This document shows positions 21,986-32,010 of a stretch of 64,000 bases of DNA, in pieces. The first letter of the stretch is position 1. Each line of letters begins with the position of its first letter. The stretch lies in contig CAUYUJ010014328.1 in the NCBI GenBank assembly GCA_963575745.1, positions 351,343 to 415,342 on the forward strand, in the 5' to 3' direction. The DNA comes from Prorocentrum cordatum (taxonomy: Eukaryota; Sar; Dinophyceae; Prorocentrales; Prorocentraceae). The notes beneath the pieces are model-generated. The model was not told where the DNA came from. It saw nothing but the letters and a program-made list of their open reading frames with translations, and searched no databases. Position numbers and translations under genes: made by a program.

Positions 21986-23224
21986 CGCCTCGAAGGAACT
22001 CGGGATCTGCCAGTCGAACTGCAGCTTGTTCTTTGGGCACGGCGCGACGGGATCCCATTCGCCAAGCTCACGTGATACAAGTGCCTGCTTCTCGAAGCAG
22101 CCACGCGTCTGCGGCGATCCTCGCATCAGGATGTTCGCGGGCTTGATGTCGCAGTGAATGAGGCCCCTGTCGTGCATGTACTGGAGCCCTTCGAGAACGC
22201 TGTTCAGGACGTGGCGCCTTCCTCTCTGCGCGAAGGAGGATTTCTTGAGGAATTGGCGGACATCGATCTCGAGAAACTCGTACACGAGGACGATGTGATC
22301 CGTCCATTTCCAATCTATCCTTGGCACTGACCGTTGCAGTTCTCGGTGCGCTTTCGGGACTGTTGCAGTTCCTGGGCACAACCTCCTGAAAAGGCCCACG
22401 TCGAGTAAACGAACGAGACGCGGGCGCGTGCCCACAGCACCGCGGCGCGTGATCTCATCCAGAGCCCCTCCGACGGCATCCGTATTGAACCCCTTCTGCG
22501 CATCGCTGGGGTCGCCCCGCAGCATCCTGATCGCAAGGCCAGTCTTGTCGCCCCCTCGCGTGCCCAAGTAGACCTTGCCGAAAGAGCCCTAACCGAGCCC
22601 CCCTCCTTCCCACTCCACGTCGTACTCGAGCGGCAGGTCCTCGCACTTGCCATTCTGTTTGTTTTGGCACGCGTGCCCGACCGCGTCGAGCTTCAGTGCC
22701 AGTAGATTCACACGACCCTCGTCGTGGGACACCGCTCTCGGACCAGCAGACCCGCGACGAGCAGCTGCCAGTGGCGTAGGCTCCGGGACCCCGCCCGCGG
22801 CGGGAACGAGCACCTCCCCCAGCGCCTCCTCTAGGGTTTCTCCTGCGACACCCTGGCCCTCGGCGACAGCTGGCTCATCTTCTGCAGCGTTAGCTGTTCC
22901 AGCCCATTTCGCGCACCCTGGCACCCCCGCAGGCTTGCTCACATAGTCTTTCCAGTTGGCGCCCAGCGCAATCTTGAGGAGCCGCGCGCAGGTGTCATGC
23001 GAAACTGGATTTGGCCACGTCAACTCACATTTGTTCTTCGTTACCTTCTCCAGCGACACTTTTGCGGTCGGGGCCCCTTTTGCCACCCTGGCCGTGCTAT
23101 TGCTGCAGGCCCCCCTCAGCTTCTTGATCTTGTCGTTGTTCGACCCGTCACCCTGCAGGTAACAGCCCCACTTATAGTAGAGATCCCTGTTCCTGTCGCG
23201 ACCGCTGCCGCCCGAGGCAGCCAT

Positions 23225-23783
23225 CGCCGCGGAGGCCCGCTGACGGCAGTGTCGTCCCTGCGGGCCCGCTAAGTTTCAGTGAACCGAGACGCCTGCGGGC
23301 CCCTCCTCCGTCCTCCCCCCCCCCCCCTGCGGCCGCTCCTCGGAGCGTTGCTTCCCGCGTCTTCCCTACCCTGCTGCATCCCCATCCTGGCCCGCCCCCT
23401 GCAGAGCGCCGCAAGGATGCAAGGGCCGTGGCGGCATGGTATCTGTTGTTTATCCAGCTCCCCAGCTTCGGAACGGAAAGCGCAGGATGCAAGGGTACCC
23501 TTTGGAAAGGTAAGCATCCTGACTCTGCGCCTTGCCTGCGCCGCGGGCCAAGTGCGACGGATGGCGACGAAGGGATGGCGGAGGACTATGTTCCTATCTG
23601 TACGCAAGGTGCCGCGTACTGCACAGGCCAGAATGTGGCGCGCGTCCCATTACGAGAACGGAGGCGACGCCGCCAGCGCGCGACTGTTGCATACCAAAAT
23701 CAAACAAATGGCAGCTCCACGGAAACAGGAGCGCGCGGGCTGGCTCCTGCGTCGGAGCTGTCGGGCTCTGTTGCAGCCTGTGC
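23225..23783. other. Intergenic spacer between two co-directional genes
   Basis: About 560 bp between the end of the upstream minus-strand gene (near 23784) and the start of the kinase gene (23224). It contains a C run at 23317-23328 and a CTGTTGCAG at 23768. No promoter element is recognisable. Confidence 0.4.
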
Positions 23784-26700
23784 TCAAGCCTTCTCCGTCT
23801 TCGGCTTCTTCTTCTTCGAAGCCGAGGAGCCTGAGGACGAGGAGTCTGAGGTCGAGGACGCGTCGGCGTCGCGCTTCTTTTCCCTTATTGCCCTTCTTAT
23901 TTTCCTCCTTATTGTCCTTCTTCTTATCATCATTATTGTCCTTCTTATTGTCCTCCTTATTGCCCTCCTTCTTGTTGCCGTCCTTATTCCCATCCTTCGG
24001 GTCCTCCTTCGGGCCCTCCTTTGTCAGGCGCAACTGCACAGAGCGTGCAAGCAGGTCCTCGTTCACGAACACCATGGTGTTGCTCCCGAACATGGCCTCG
24101 ACGGCACGCTCCACGAGAAACGGCTCGAGCACCTTCGCGTGGTGGTCGTCGGAAGTCAAGGCCAGCACGCTGCGCCCGCTCTCGTTGCAGCCGTGCATGC
24201 CTGCGCCGCCCGCAGGCGCGCCGAAGTACACCCACCTGGGCTTCCCCGCCTCGTGGCAGAGCTGCTCGATGTCGTTGTCGCGCGGGAACCACGGCACCTC
24301 CGTGCCCGTGAGCTGGCGGTAGAGCGTCCGCTTCTTCACGGCCGCAGTCACGAGGGCCTTCTCGGGGCGGACGGCTGTTGCAGCTTCGTCGCGCGCCTCG
24401 GCGCCACAATCAGCGCCCTCGTCCTCCTGGAGAGGCTGGCAGTACCCCCGCTTCTCTCGCTCCTCGGCCTCCACCTCGGTGACGCACTGGCCGACCATGC
24501 TGGCCAAGCTGGTCTCCCAAACCTGCTTGGGCACGAGGGCGTGGCTCTTCTGCGGCAGGACAGGCACGTTCCTCACCACTTCGTTGAAGAGGGAGCTGCC
24601 CGCGTCCACGAACTGCCTGATCTTGGCCATTTGCTTCGGCTTCCTGCCCTCGTAGCAAGGCAGCATGACCTCGTGCGAGCGCGAGTTCGCCAGGCCTCGC
24701 TGCCTCTGGAAATGGCCGTACTGCTGCATCTGCTTCGTGTTGTAGGCGAGGTGGTATGTGACCGTGCGGAACTTGTTTGCGGCGAGGATCTTCAGGATCT
24801 TCGGGAGGTTCGACTGCGAGCGGCCCGTCAGCACCCACAGCACGCCCCGTCCACCGACCATCAGCGGGTCCAGGGACTTCAGGTAGCGTGCGACATCAAA
24901 CTCGCCCAGCGCGGGCTCACGGCGCGTGAGGCCTTGCCCCTCGAAGACGCAGCACAACTTCGCATTCTTGACATCGTAGAAGCCCATCACTGATGCATTC
25001 TCTGTGAGGTTCTGGTATAGGCGTGTCTTAGTAACCGAAGCGTTGATATCCATGGCGCTGCCCTCCGCCGTGATCATGACGACCCGCGTATCCAGCTGGC
25101 TAGAGCACTGCTGCTCGCACAGCGCCTTGAAGTTATTCACGTCGCTCGGGGAGACCTCGATCTTCTTCTTGTCCTCGGAGGCCGCCTCCGCTGTTCCAAC
25201 ACCGCCCGCTGTTGCAGCACCGACCGCGTCGCTGTCTCCGGGCTTTTGCTCTGACGGTTCCTGGGGGTTTCCCACGAGGGAGTCGCACGCGATTTGGAAC
25301 TTCTCGAAGAACCTCTTACTCACTCGCACGCCCCTGTGGAACTTGTCCATGTTGTAGCGCTCGGCGTACGGCTGGGTGAGGGCGCCAGAGATCTCCTGCT
25401 TGTAGAAGTCCTGGCCTATTTCGAGGAAGTGTTTCATCGCCAGGCGCAGCGCCTCGGTCGGCAGTGACTGCACCCAGGTCGGGCCCTTGTCAGGCCCCTC
25501 AGTCTTCTCGAAGAACTTGAGCGGCGAGTCGAGATATTGCCTCGCCATGACCATGACTTTTCTCTCGGCGGCGTTCTCCTGTGTGCATGTTGTTTCAGTG
25601 CTGTTGCAGCCAGTGCTCCCTTTGAACAAATCTGGGCACTGTTTCAGAAAGTTCGCCACGTATTTCTTCGCCCACAAGATCTCGCCCACTGCCTGGCCGA
25701 TGGTGGAGGCGCTGTACGGGTCCTTCACGCTCTTCCGCCACATCCGCGTGTACAAGCTTTCCAAGACGCACCCCAGCGAGGTAGCGTCCGTCTTCGCGAT
25801 GATCGTCCCAAGCTGTGTGGGCCTGTCCAGCAGATTGTCTCGCCCCCAACGGTTCACGGCGGCATCCAAAAGCAGCAATGCCCCCGGGCACTTTTCAAGA
25901 GCGAGCCAGTTGACCATGTGCGTCTTGACGGTCCTCAGGCTGGGGCAGTGCAGAAGTCCCCACTTTATGTTTTTCTCCAACCACGCCTGCACCTTCTCGG
26001 CCGAGACGTTCCCGCCAGCTGGCCCGCCGCTCTTCAAGATTTCCGCCGCACGTGCCACGATGCGCAGAGGTTCTGGCTCTCGAGCCCGAGGAAATCGCGC
26101 AGGCGCTCGGTGCGCGATCTCTGGTTGACAGACCACTTGAACTTGTTCTCCTCGACCTCCTCAGCAGCGCGCCCCGGGATCTGCACGAAATCGAAGGGCC
26201 AATCCAGAATCAACTCCTCCGCCGCTTCTACGGCCTGCCTGTTGCCTTCCTCTTTCGCCCAGTAGTAGGCCAGCCAGACAGCGTTGACCACGACGTCACT
26301 GCCCAAACGCTTGAACTTGCCGATCTCGGGCACAGCAGTCTGGTTCACGTTGGTGATCATGATGGGGATCTCGAACCCTTTCTCAACCTGCTTCGGGATG
26401 TTCCAACGCCTGCCACCCTTGACCTGGCTTAGCGTCTCCACGATGCGCCGCTGTGGGTTACCCTGGGCTGTGCACTCGACGTCGCCAGCGCCCTCGTGAG
26501 AGTCGTTCGCTGTTTCAGCCGCGTCGTCCGTCGGCACGTTCCGCATGAACATGTCCGCAACCACGTTCTCCACCTTGCCCACCGTGATATTCTCCTCCAG
26601 GAAACTGTTGTCGATGGGCGCCGTATACGCCAGGTTCAGATAGGCATTCCTGCGCTCGCCCTTCTCGTTGCACTCTTCGATGATATTGGCGAGCTTCTCC

Positions 26701-26912
26701 TGCAATGGAGTCCTCTCCTTGCTGTCTTTCTTCGAGGTCTTCTTCGACTGGTCCTCCTGCGACTTGTCTGGCATCTCCCTCTTCGCCTGCGCGGCCCTCT
26801 CGGCGACGCGCTTCGGCATGGTCTTGAGAAGCCGCTTGAAGTCAGTCTCGATGAGGGGGGGAACCTTGTCGGCCCAGAAGGCCTTGAACGGCTGCGCCGC
26901 GGCGCCGCTCAT
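23784..26912 (-). pseudogene. Large unrecognised dinoflagellate protein, about 1,040 residues, two frameshifts
   Basis: ATG 26912-26910 begins MSGAAAQPFKAFWADKV. The first frame continues through a Lys-rich segment (SQEDQSKKTSKKDSKERTP) and AVWLAYYWAKEEGNRQ to about 26090. There one frameshift leads into a long second frame (AEILKSGG..., LRTVKTHMVNWLALEKCPG, VSKRFFEKFQIACDSLVG, VLWVLTGRSQSNLPKILKIL, YNTKQMQQYGHF, WVYFGAPAGGAGMHGCNESG). A run of about 35 residues of K/N/D/E repeats follows (near 23890-24000). A second shift near 23885 gives a Ser/Lys tail ending KKKKPKTEKA and a stop at 23784; without it the frame runs 45 codons into unlikely sequence. I do not recognise a catalytic domain. 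The WVLTGR and GAPAGGAG regions could belong to a Rossmann-like fold, but that is speculation. The basic tail suggests a nuclear location. Confidence 0.7.
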
Positions 26913-27204
26913 CGCGCTCAGGCGGGCTGGTTCAGCTGCGGGCTGGCCGTTCCACCTCGCGCGCCTGTTGCAGGTCGGGCTGGAGCCGCGGCGGGAATGG
27001 AATTGGGCAGTGATGGAAGAAGAGGGGCCGTTGTAGCCGATGGAACGTCCAGAGGGCGGATAGGAAGCAGAGCGAAAATAGCCGCAACCAATTCTAGACG
27101 AACTCACGGATGTCGGAAGTCGCCCATTCCCTCGAAGCAATGCGAAGATTAATGCATTTTCAGCGAGCGAGGGCGCCAAGAGCCTGTCGAGTTCTCCCCA
27201 GATG

Positions 27205-27390
27205 GCCTACCAGCTCTTGATGGGTGGGCCCAGAGATTTTGCAAGACCCCAACGGCACCAAGAAATTCTAACTACCCTAAGGGCCTCAAGAGGAGATCCC
27301 AGAAATTCTATCTCCCCACAGGGCCTCAAGAGAGATTGCCAGAAATTCCTCGCCCCTCAGGGCGTCAAGAGGAGATCCCAATCTTCAACG
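27205..27390. repeat. About 45-50 bp tandem repeat
   Basis: AGATCCCAGAAATTCTA followed by a CCCCACAGGGCCTCAAGAG stretch recurs about three and a half times with substitutions. Confidence 0.75.
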
Positions 27391-27986
27391 CACTCATTTT
27401 TTGAGTCCTAGTAGATCCAGAACCCCATAAATCTGTTATGCTTTCGAGATTCGCTGCCAGGCCGAAGGTTTCGACTGACTGCGCTAGCCGATAGAACAGA
27501 GAACAGCTACAGCGCGCCCCCCCTCCCCCCCCGCCCTCGCGGCGGACAGCGTCGGATAATTCATGTAGTCGGGGGGGGGGGGCCTGGGGGGCCCTGGAGC
27601 CATGGGGCGTTGATCCGATCGGCATAAGCCCGACACTTGCGCAAACGTCCAGTGGTGCCAGTGGGGGGGGGGGGGCGCGCTGCGGGACGGGGGATGAGAC
27701 GGCGCGCATGCTGCAGCCGCGCGGCCTCGCATGGAGCGCGCGCGCGGCATCGGGCCGACGGACCGTGGGAAGCAGCCGCGGGGGCGGCGTCCTGCAGGGC
27801 ACAGAATGCAGATGAGGCCTAAGGATTAAGGGCGAGTCGGGTCGGGTCGTCGTCGCGTCGTCGTCGTCGTCACGGTCGTCGTCACGGTCGTCAAAATCTC
27901 TGATCATATCGCCTCGCCCCCATCTCCCCCCACCCCTCCTCCCCCCATTTACTCCAACGCGCGGCGCGTGGCGGGCCCTCACCACG
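27391..27986. other. No gene recognised
   Basis: GC-rich, with G/C runs at 27525 and 27665 and a CGTCGT repeat at 27847-27895. Confidence 0.35.
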
Positions 27987-28679
27987 CTAGCAGCCCGCAA
28001 AATCGCGGTTAGTTTTGGGGTGGTGGCCGACGCGCATGTGAAGAAGGTTGCGCCTGCCATAGTGATCACTGCGGATCCCTGAACAGGGCGCGCAGAGCTT
28101 CCTGGAACATACACGCTCAGAGAAGCCGCCGCATACGGTGCAGATGTCAACGCTGCGATAGCGGGCCATCACGCGGCTGCTGTGGTACCCGAGCGCGCCA
28201 GCCGCGAGGGGCAAGATCCGGCGGAAGTGCGGTGCGATCCACGGCGCAGTGGCTGGCCAGCCGAAGTCGTTGGCCTCAGACCCCTCGGGCACCTCCAAGG
28301 CTTGCCCCGCTGGTGCCGGCGGAGGCAGCCCAGGCTGCCCAGGCTGCACAGCGACAGGAGGAGGCTGCCCAGCGGCAGCGACAGGAAGTGCTGGGGGTGG
28401 GAGTGGGAGTGCGGCCCCGGCGCCACCCGGAGCTGCAGCGGCGCCCACAGGGCCTGCGGCCGCAGCGCCACCACCACCAGCAGCTGGCACATGAATCGCA
28501 TGCTGGAACACGGCGGCGGCCCCCGGGGCGCGGCGGTCGTCGCCGCCGCCGCCCACCACGACTCCATCTCCATTGATGGTCACACCGCCCGCCACGACTC
28601 CATCTCCATTGATGGTCGCACGAAGCCGGAGCTGGATGTGAATCGTCGTCGACGGCCCAGATGCTGCCATCGCGGCCAT
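27987..28679 (-). CDS. Ala/Pro/Gly-rich protein with a C-terminal Cys-rich (zinc-binding type) domain
   Basis: ATG 28679 gives MAAMAASGPSTTIHIQLRLR, then two 12-residue repeats (TINGDGVV-AGGV / VGGG) from a 36-bp DNA duplication at 28556-28627. A long Ala/Gly/Pro-rich linker follows. The C-terminal 70 residues read GYHSSRVM, CTVCGGF, RKLCAPCSG, RRNLLHMRVGHHPKTN. The pattern G-[HY]-x-CxxCG-x-LxxPCxG-x-GxHPxT is the Cys-rich tail I know from many dinoflagellate retroelement-related proteins. The open frame extends upstream to 29402 but that part is low complexity, so I prefer the internal ATG. It could be the last exon of a retrotransposon ORF rather than a cellular gene. Confidence 0.45.
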   Translation of the reverse strand: MAAMAASGPSTTIHIQLRLRATINGDGVVAGGVTINGDGVVVGGGGDDRRAPGAAAVFQHAIHVPAAGGGGAAAAGPVGAAAAPGGAGAALPLPPPALPVAAAGQPPPVAVQPGQPGLPPPAPAGQALEVPEGSEANDFGWPATAPWIAPHFRRILPLAAGALGYHSSRVMARYRSVDICTVCGGFSERVCSRKLCAPCSGIRSDHYGRRNLLHMRVGHHPKTNRDFAGC

Positions 28680-29995
28680 CGCGGCGAGCGCCGACGCCGC
28701 GTCGACGCCTGAGTCCGAGGCGGGGGGGGGTCGCCTGCTCAGGCTGAGGAGGAGTACAGCCGAAACACTGGACCTTTGCACTGCAGACGGCTGAGGCTGA
28801 GGCAGCGACGCCGACGGACGGTGACGACGACGACGGGTCACGGGCCATGGGCCACCGGCCACGGGGGAGACCGTCGGACCGTCGGGGGGCGCCGCGCGAT
28901 GACTCATCTGCGAGGGCCCTCCGTCGGGAGGCCCCTCGACCACTCGGCCCTCCCGACGGGAGTCGACAGCCAGGGCCCGAGAATCCGAAGTATGAAGTGC
29001 GAGAGGGTCCCAGCAGGGAGGATGAGGATTAGGATGAGGATCAGGATGATCAGGATGAGGATGCTGAGGATTTTGAGGAGGAGTCCGATCCTGGGGAGTC
29101 CTCGGACCTCGGACCTCGGATGAGGGGAGCGGTGGGGCAGGAGCGGGGGGCACGGGGAATGAGGAGGCGAGGGCGACAAGGGAGCGGGCGGCGGAGGGGC
29201 AGGAAGAGGAGAGGAGCAGAGAGAATGGAGAGGAGGGGCCTTGCAATTTGGCAATTGGGTCCTTCCGGGCTTCGCACGGCGCCCCCCCTTCCTCACCCCC
29301 CCCCCGCTGGGCCCCCCACTGCTCCTCTACTCCTGATCCACCCCCGCCCCGCTGAGGCCGCCTCAGGCCCGAGGACTCCTCGTCCGCCGGACTCATCCGC
29401 AATCCCCATCCGCATCACCCCTGGTCCACTGGTCGGCCCCTCGCGGATGCGAGGCGGGATGGGGCCGGGATGGAGGGGCGCTGTGCGTTTCCGAAGCGGC
29501 GCCAGGAAGCGGACCAGAGCCGCGCCGTCTCATCCGCGGACGCCGTCGATGCTGTCAGCACCGCCTCCACGGCCGCAACGGCCGCCCGAGCGCCCGAGCG
29601 CCGACTCCCCCCAGAGCGGCGGCGCTCGAGTCGCCGGTCGCCCGAATTACGAAAAACCGAGTGGCGGCGAACAGCCCTCCGCCGCCACCGCGTCACCCTA
29701 ATATGCGCTTGCGCGGCTCCCCTGCCGTCAAGCGCACCAAGTCCGCGATCCGCACAATATGCGAGGAAACCAAGCCGCGGCGACGGCGGCTGGATGGCGG
29801 CTCCTTCCCAAAATATGAAACATGAACCAATGATAAAAAGGAGAAAAAACTCACACCATAAAACGAAGTCGAAGGTTGAAGGCTGCCATCGACGAGACCT
29901 GGGTGAGGCTGCCATCGACTCGGTGGGCATCGCCCCCTGTTGCTGTCTCACAGTTAGTACCCGCTTCGGGAGCATTCGCGGGCTAACTTGAAAAC
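28680..29995. other. GC-rich DNA, no gene recognised
   Basis: Contains short GGATGAGGATCA repeats at 29020-29075 and GGGGAGG tracts. Open frames on both strands are low complexity. Confidence 0.35.
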
Positions 29996-30029
29996 AAAAC
30001 ATGTCATCGTCTTCGGCACCAGCATCACC

Positions 30030-30290
30030 ACCACCACCAAACACCATCATCGCCATAAGTGAGCATCCCTGGGCGCCTCCTCTCCCCCCCCCTTCCCCCT
30101 CCCTTCCGCCTCCCTTCCTCCGCCCTTCCTCCTCCCTTCCTCCTCCCTTCCTCCTCTGTCCTTCCTCCTCCTCGTCATCCCTCCTCCTCCTCGCCCTGTT
30201 GCTCATGCTCTTCTCCTCGCCCTCGACCTCGCCCTCGCCCCCCTCCTTCTCCTCCGTCTGCCCCTCCCCCCCTCCTCGTCCTCATCATTT
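30030..30290. repeat. (TCC)n pyrimidine tract
   Basis: CCTCCC and TCC repeats broken by CCCTTCCTCC units. Confidence 0.8.
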
Positions 30291-30327
30291 CTGACTGAGG
30301 GAATTTCGGCCCCCCACCCCCCTCCTT

Positions 30328-30954
30328 TTAAGCGCACATAAGGAAACATGTCCGAACACGGCGGCACTCTCGTACGCACCGCTGCCGCTGCCCTGTCCTC
30401 GACCTCGAGAACGAAGGCTTCCCCCATTGAAAGGCGGGGGCGCAGGGGTGGGGCCCTGTCTTCGACCACGGTGAAACATGGGGGTGGGGCCCTGTCTTCG
30501 ACCGCGGTGAAACACGAATAGGGCGCGGCCCTCCCCGCCCTCGCGGGGCGGCCTTGCCCCCTGGAGCGTGGTCGGGGATCAGGGGCGGAGGGGATTCTGG
30601 GACTTCTGAATTAGGACTAGAAGGTGGGGAGGCGGAGGAAGAGACGGAGGAGGAGGAGGAAGGCTTCACCGCCCTCCACGCACCGCCGACTTGCATCATG
30701 CATCCGTCCCGTGCTGGCGAGCTCTTCGCTGAGAAAGTACCCGCTCCTGGCAATGTGAAGACACGCTTCTCGCTGTGCTCCGTAATGAGTGCTATGGCCA
30801 GCGGTTGAAGCATGGCCGCCGTGGTAACCAAGTTGGCGCCGCTCCCAACCGATATCCTCTTCGTCAACGCCTGAGGGGAGATCGATGCATGGCCGTGAGC
30901 GCGGTATACCGCGATTTCGCTCTTGCCACGGAGGTTCAAGACCTTCGGGGCCAT
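30328..30954 (-). CDS. Candidate bacterial-type histone-like (HU-like) DNA-binding protein
   Basis: ATG 30954-30952 starts MAPKVLNLRGKSEIAVYRAH. Then come ISPQALTKRIS and VTTAAMLQPLAIALITEHSE (possible helices 1 and 2), followed by KRVFTLPGAGTFSAKSSPA and GCMMQVGGAWRAVKPS. The F-T-L-P-G-x-G-T-F strand followed by a basic/PAR segment and a V-x-G-x-x-x-x-V-K-P strand is the layout of HU/HCc histone-like proteins, which dinoflagellates use on DNA. The MAPK start is also usual for that family. After about 100 residues the frame runs into a Ser run (from a GAG microsatellite) and Pro-rich repeats, including a 36-bp duplication at 30440-30510. The extension may be non-coding or an intron. I have not verified the match by alignment. 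Confidence 0.42.
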   Translation of the reverse strand: MAPKVLNLRGKSEIAVYRAHGHASISPQALTKRISVGSGANLVTTAAMLQPLAIALITEHSEKRVFTLPGAGTFSAKSSPARDGCMMQVGGAWRAVKPSSSSSVSSSASPPSSPNSEVPESPPPLIPDHAPGGKAAPRGRGGPRPIRVSPRSKTGPHPHVSPWSKTGPHPCAPAFQWGKPSFSRSRTGQRQRCVRECRRVRTCFLMCA

Positions 30955-31315
30955 CGTAAAGAAAGGCGGCAGGCCCTCGACAGAGCAAACTCGCCAACAA
31001 CTTCTCGAGCCAAGCGAGACTACGTACAATCGTACAATCAGATGGTGCGGGCCAGGAAACTGGAAGACTCCAGAGCGGTTGTGGATACTTCAGGCCAGGG
31101 TCAGGGTGAGCATTGAAAGAGCCTACTGGGGGACCCAAGGATGAGCCAGCACAGGAAGGCCTCAGCATAATTGCGCGAGGCTGCTGCGAGAAGCCGGATG
31201 GGGACTGTGACAAGGGAATGCGGCGGCACGCCGCTGTGAGAAGACTTATACGACAACGATACCCGTGTGAGAAGCTACTGCGGCAGGCAGCGGCCCGCGT
31301 GAGGTCACTCGGTCA
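30955..31315. other. Upstream flank, no gene recognised
   Basis: Overlapping frames of 60-200 codons without domains. Confidence 0.3.
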
Positions 31316-31319
31316 TCCT

Positions 31320-31480
31320 TCTTCGTATGGTAGCTTGGTTTATTATGGTAGTTTGGTTTCTTATGGTAGCTGGGTTTCTTAGGATAGCTTGGCTTCGCAT
31401 GGTAGTTTGGTTTATTATCGTAGCTGGGTTTCTTATGGTAGATTGGCCTATCATGGTAGCTTGGTTTCTTTATCTGGCAT
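31320..31480 (+). repeat. 17-19 bp minisatellite
   Basis: About nine copies of TATGGTAGCTTGGTTTCT with C/T and G/A changes. Confidence 0.9.
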
Positions 31481-31489
31481 CTGTCCTGA

Positions 31490-32010
31490 CATGTTCGAGC
31501 CCCCACGGAGCTCTAACGCGCGATGTTAGAGCTCCCAGGGAGCACTGACATGACATGTTAGAGCTCCCGCGGAGCTCTAACATACGATGTTAGAGCCCCC
31601 AGGGAGCTCTAACAGAATCGAGCATGCTATGTTAGAGCCCCCTTGGAGCTCTAACATACGATGTTAGAGCCCCCAGGGCACTCTCACATAATCTAACATG
31701 CTATGTTAGAGCTCCATTGGAGCTCTAACATGCGATGTTAGAGCTCCCAGGGAACTCTAACAAAATCGAACATGCTATGACAGAGCTCCGTTGGAGCTCA
31801 AACATGTCATGTTATAGCTCTCTGGAGCTCGAACATGCCATGTTCGAGCTCCCCCGGCGGGGCTCTTACATGACATGTTATAGCCAATTAATTTGTATGT
31901 CGTGGAGTTATTTTTGTTCGGGTGAGGGGGTGGGGGAAGAACGCGGCGATGCAAGGCAGGGAGCTCTAACATGCCATGTTAGAGCTCCCTGGGAGCTCTA
32001 ACACACCCGC
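31490..32010. repeat. Palindromic GAGCTCTAACATG satellite
   Basis: About twelve units of 35-45 bp built from GAGCTCTAACATG and its reverse complement CATGTTAGAGCTC around short spacers. Same family as 21480-21660. A decayed copy also lies at 32902-32940, on the far side of the AACCGTT block. Confidence 0.92.

Larger units (their letters stand above)
19719..23224 (-). pseudogene. Protein kinase fused to a 2OG-Fe(II)-oxygenase-like domain, with lesions
   Basis: Start ATG 23224-23222 opens a Lys/Cys-containing N-terminal region (MAASGGSGRDRNRDLYYKWG...). The Gly-rich loop reads GGGLG-stop-GSFGKVYLG: a TAG (22591-22589) falls where kinases have G-x-G. The next strand has LAIRML, so the usual VAIK lysine is Arg. 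Catalytic loop HCDIKPANIL is at 22156-22127 and DDFG near 21226-21237, after a putative intron of about 0.7 kb filled with repeats. The C-lobe reads YRAVDVFLG, KWSIGCLMAEL. An A7 run (T on plus, 20686-20692) must lose one base to join the oxygenase-like part. That part has HTDGG (20222-20208), a distal FEHNVHHH and IAVMIRSDVFR, ending SDSD-stop. I recall such kinase-oxygenase fusions as multicopy in dinoflagellates. The stop, Arg and frameshift suggest a decayed or catalytically dead copy; assembly error is possible for the A run. Confidence 0.75.

Noticed and set aside
26919-27179. Start of the large minus-strand protein at 27179
   Set aside because: The first 89 codons are Ser/Arg-rich without coding character; the ATG at 26912 begins the well-formed sequence.
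27987-29402. Full 471-codon frame as one protein
   Set aside because: The first 240 codons are GC-driven low complexity; only the part from about 28679 looks coding.
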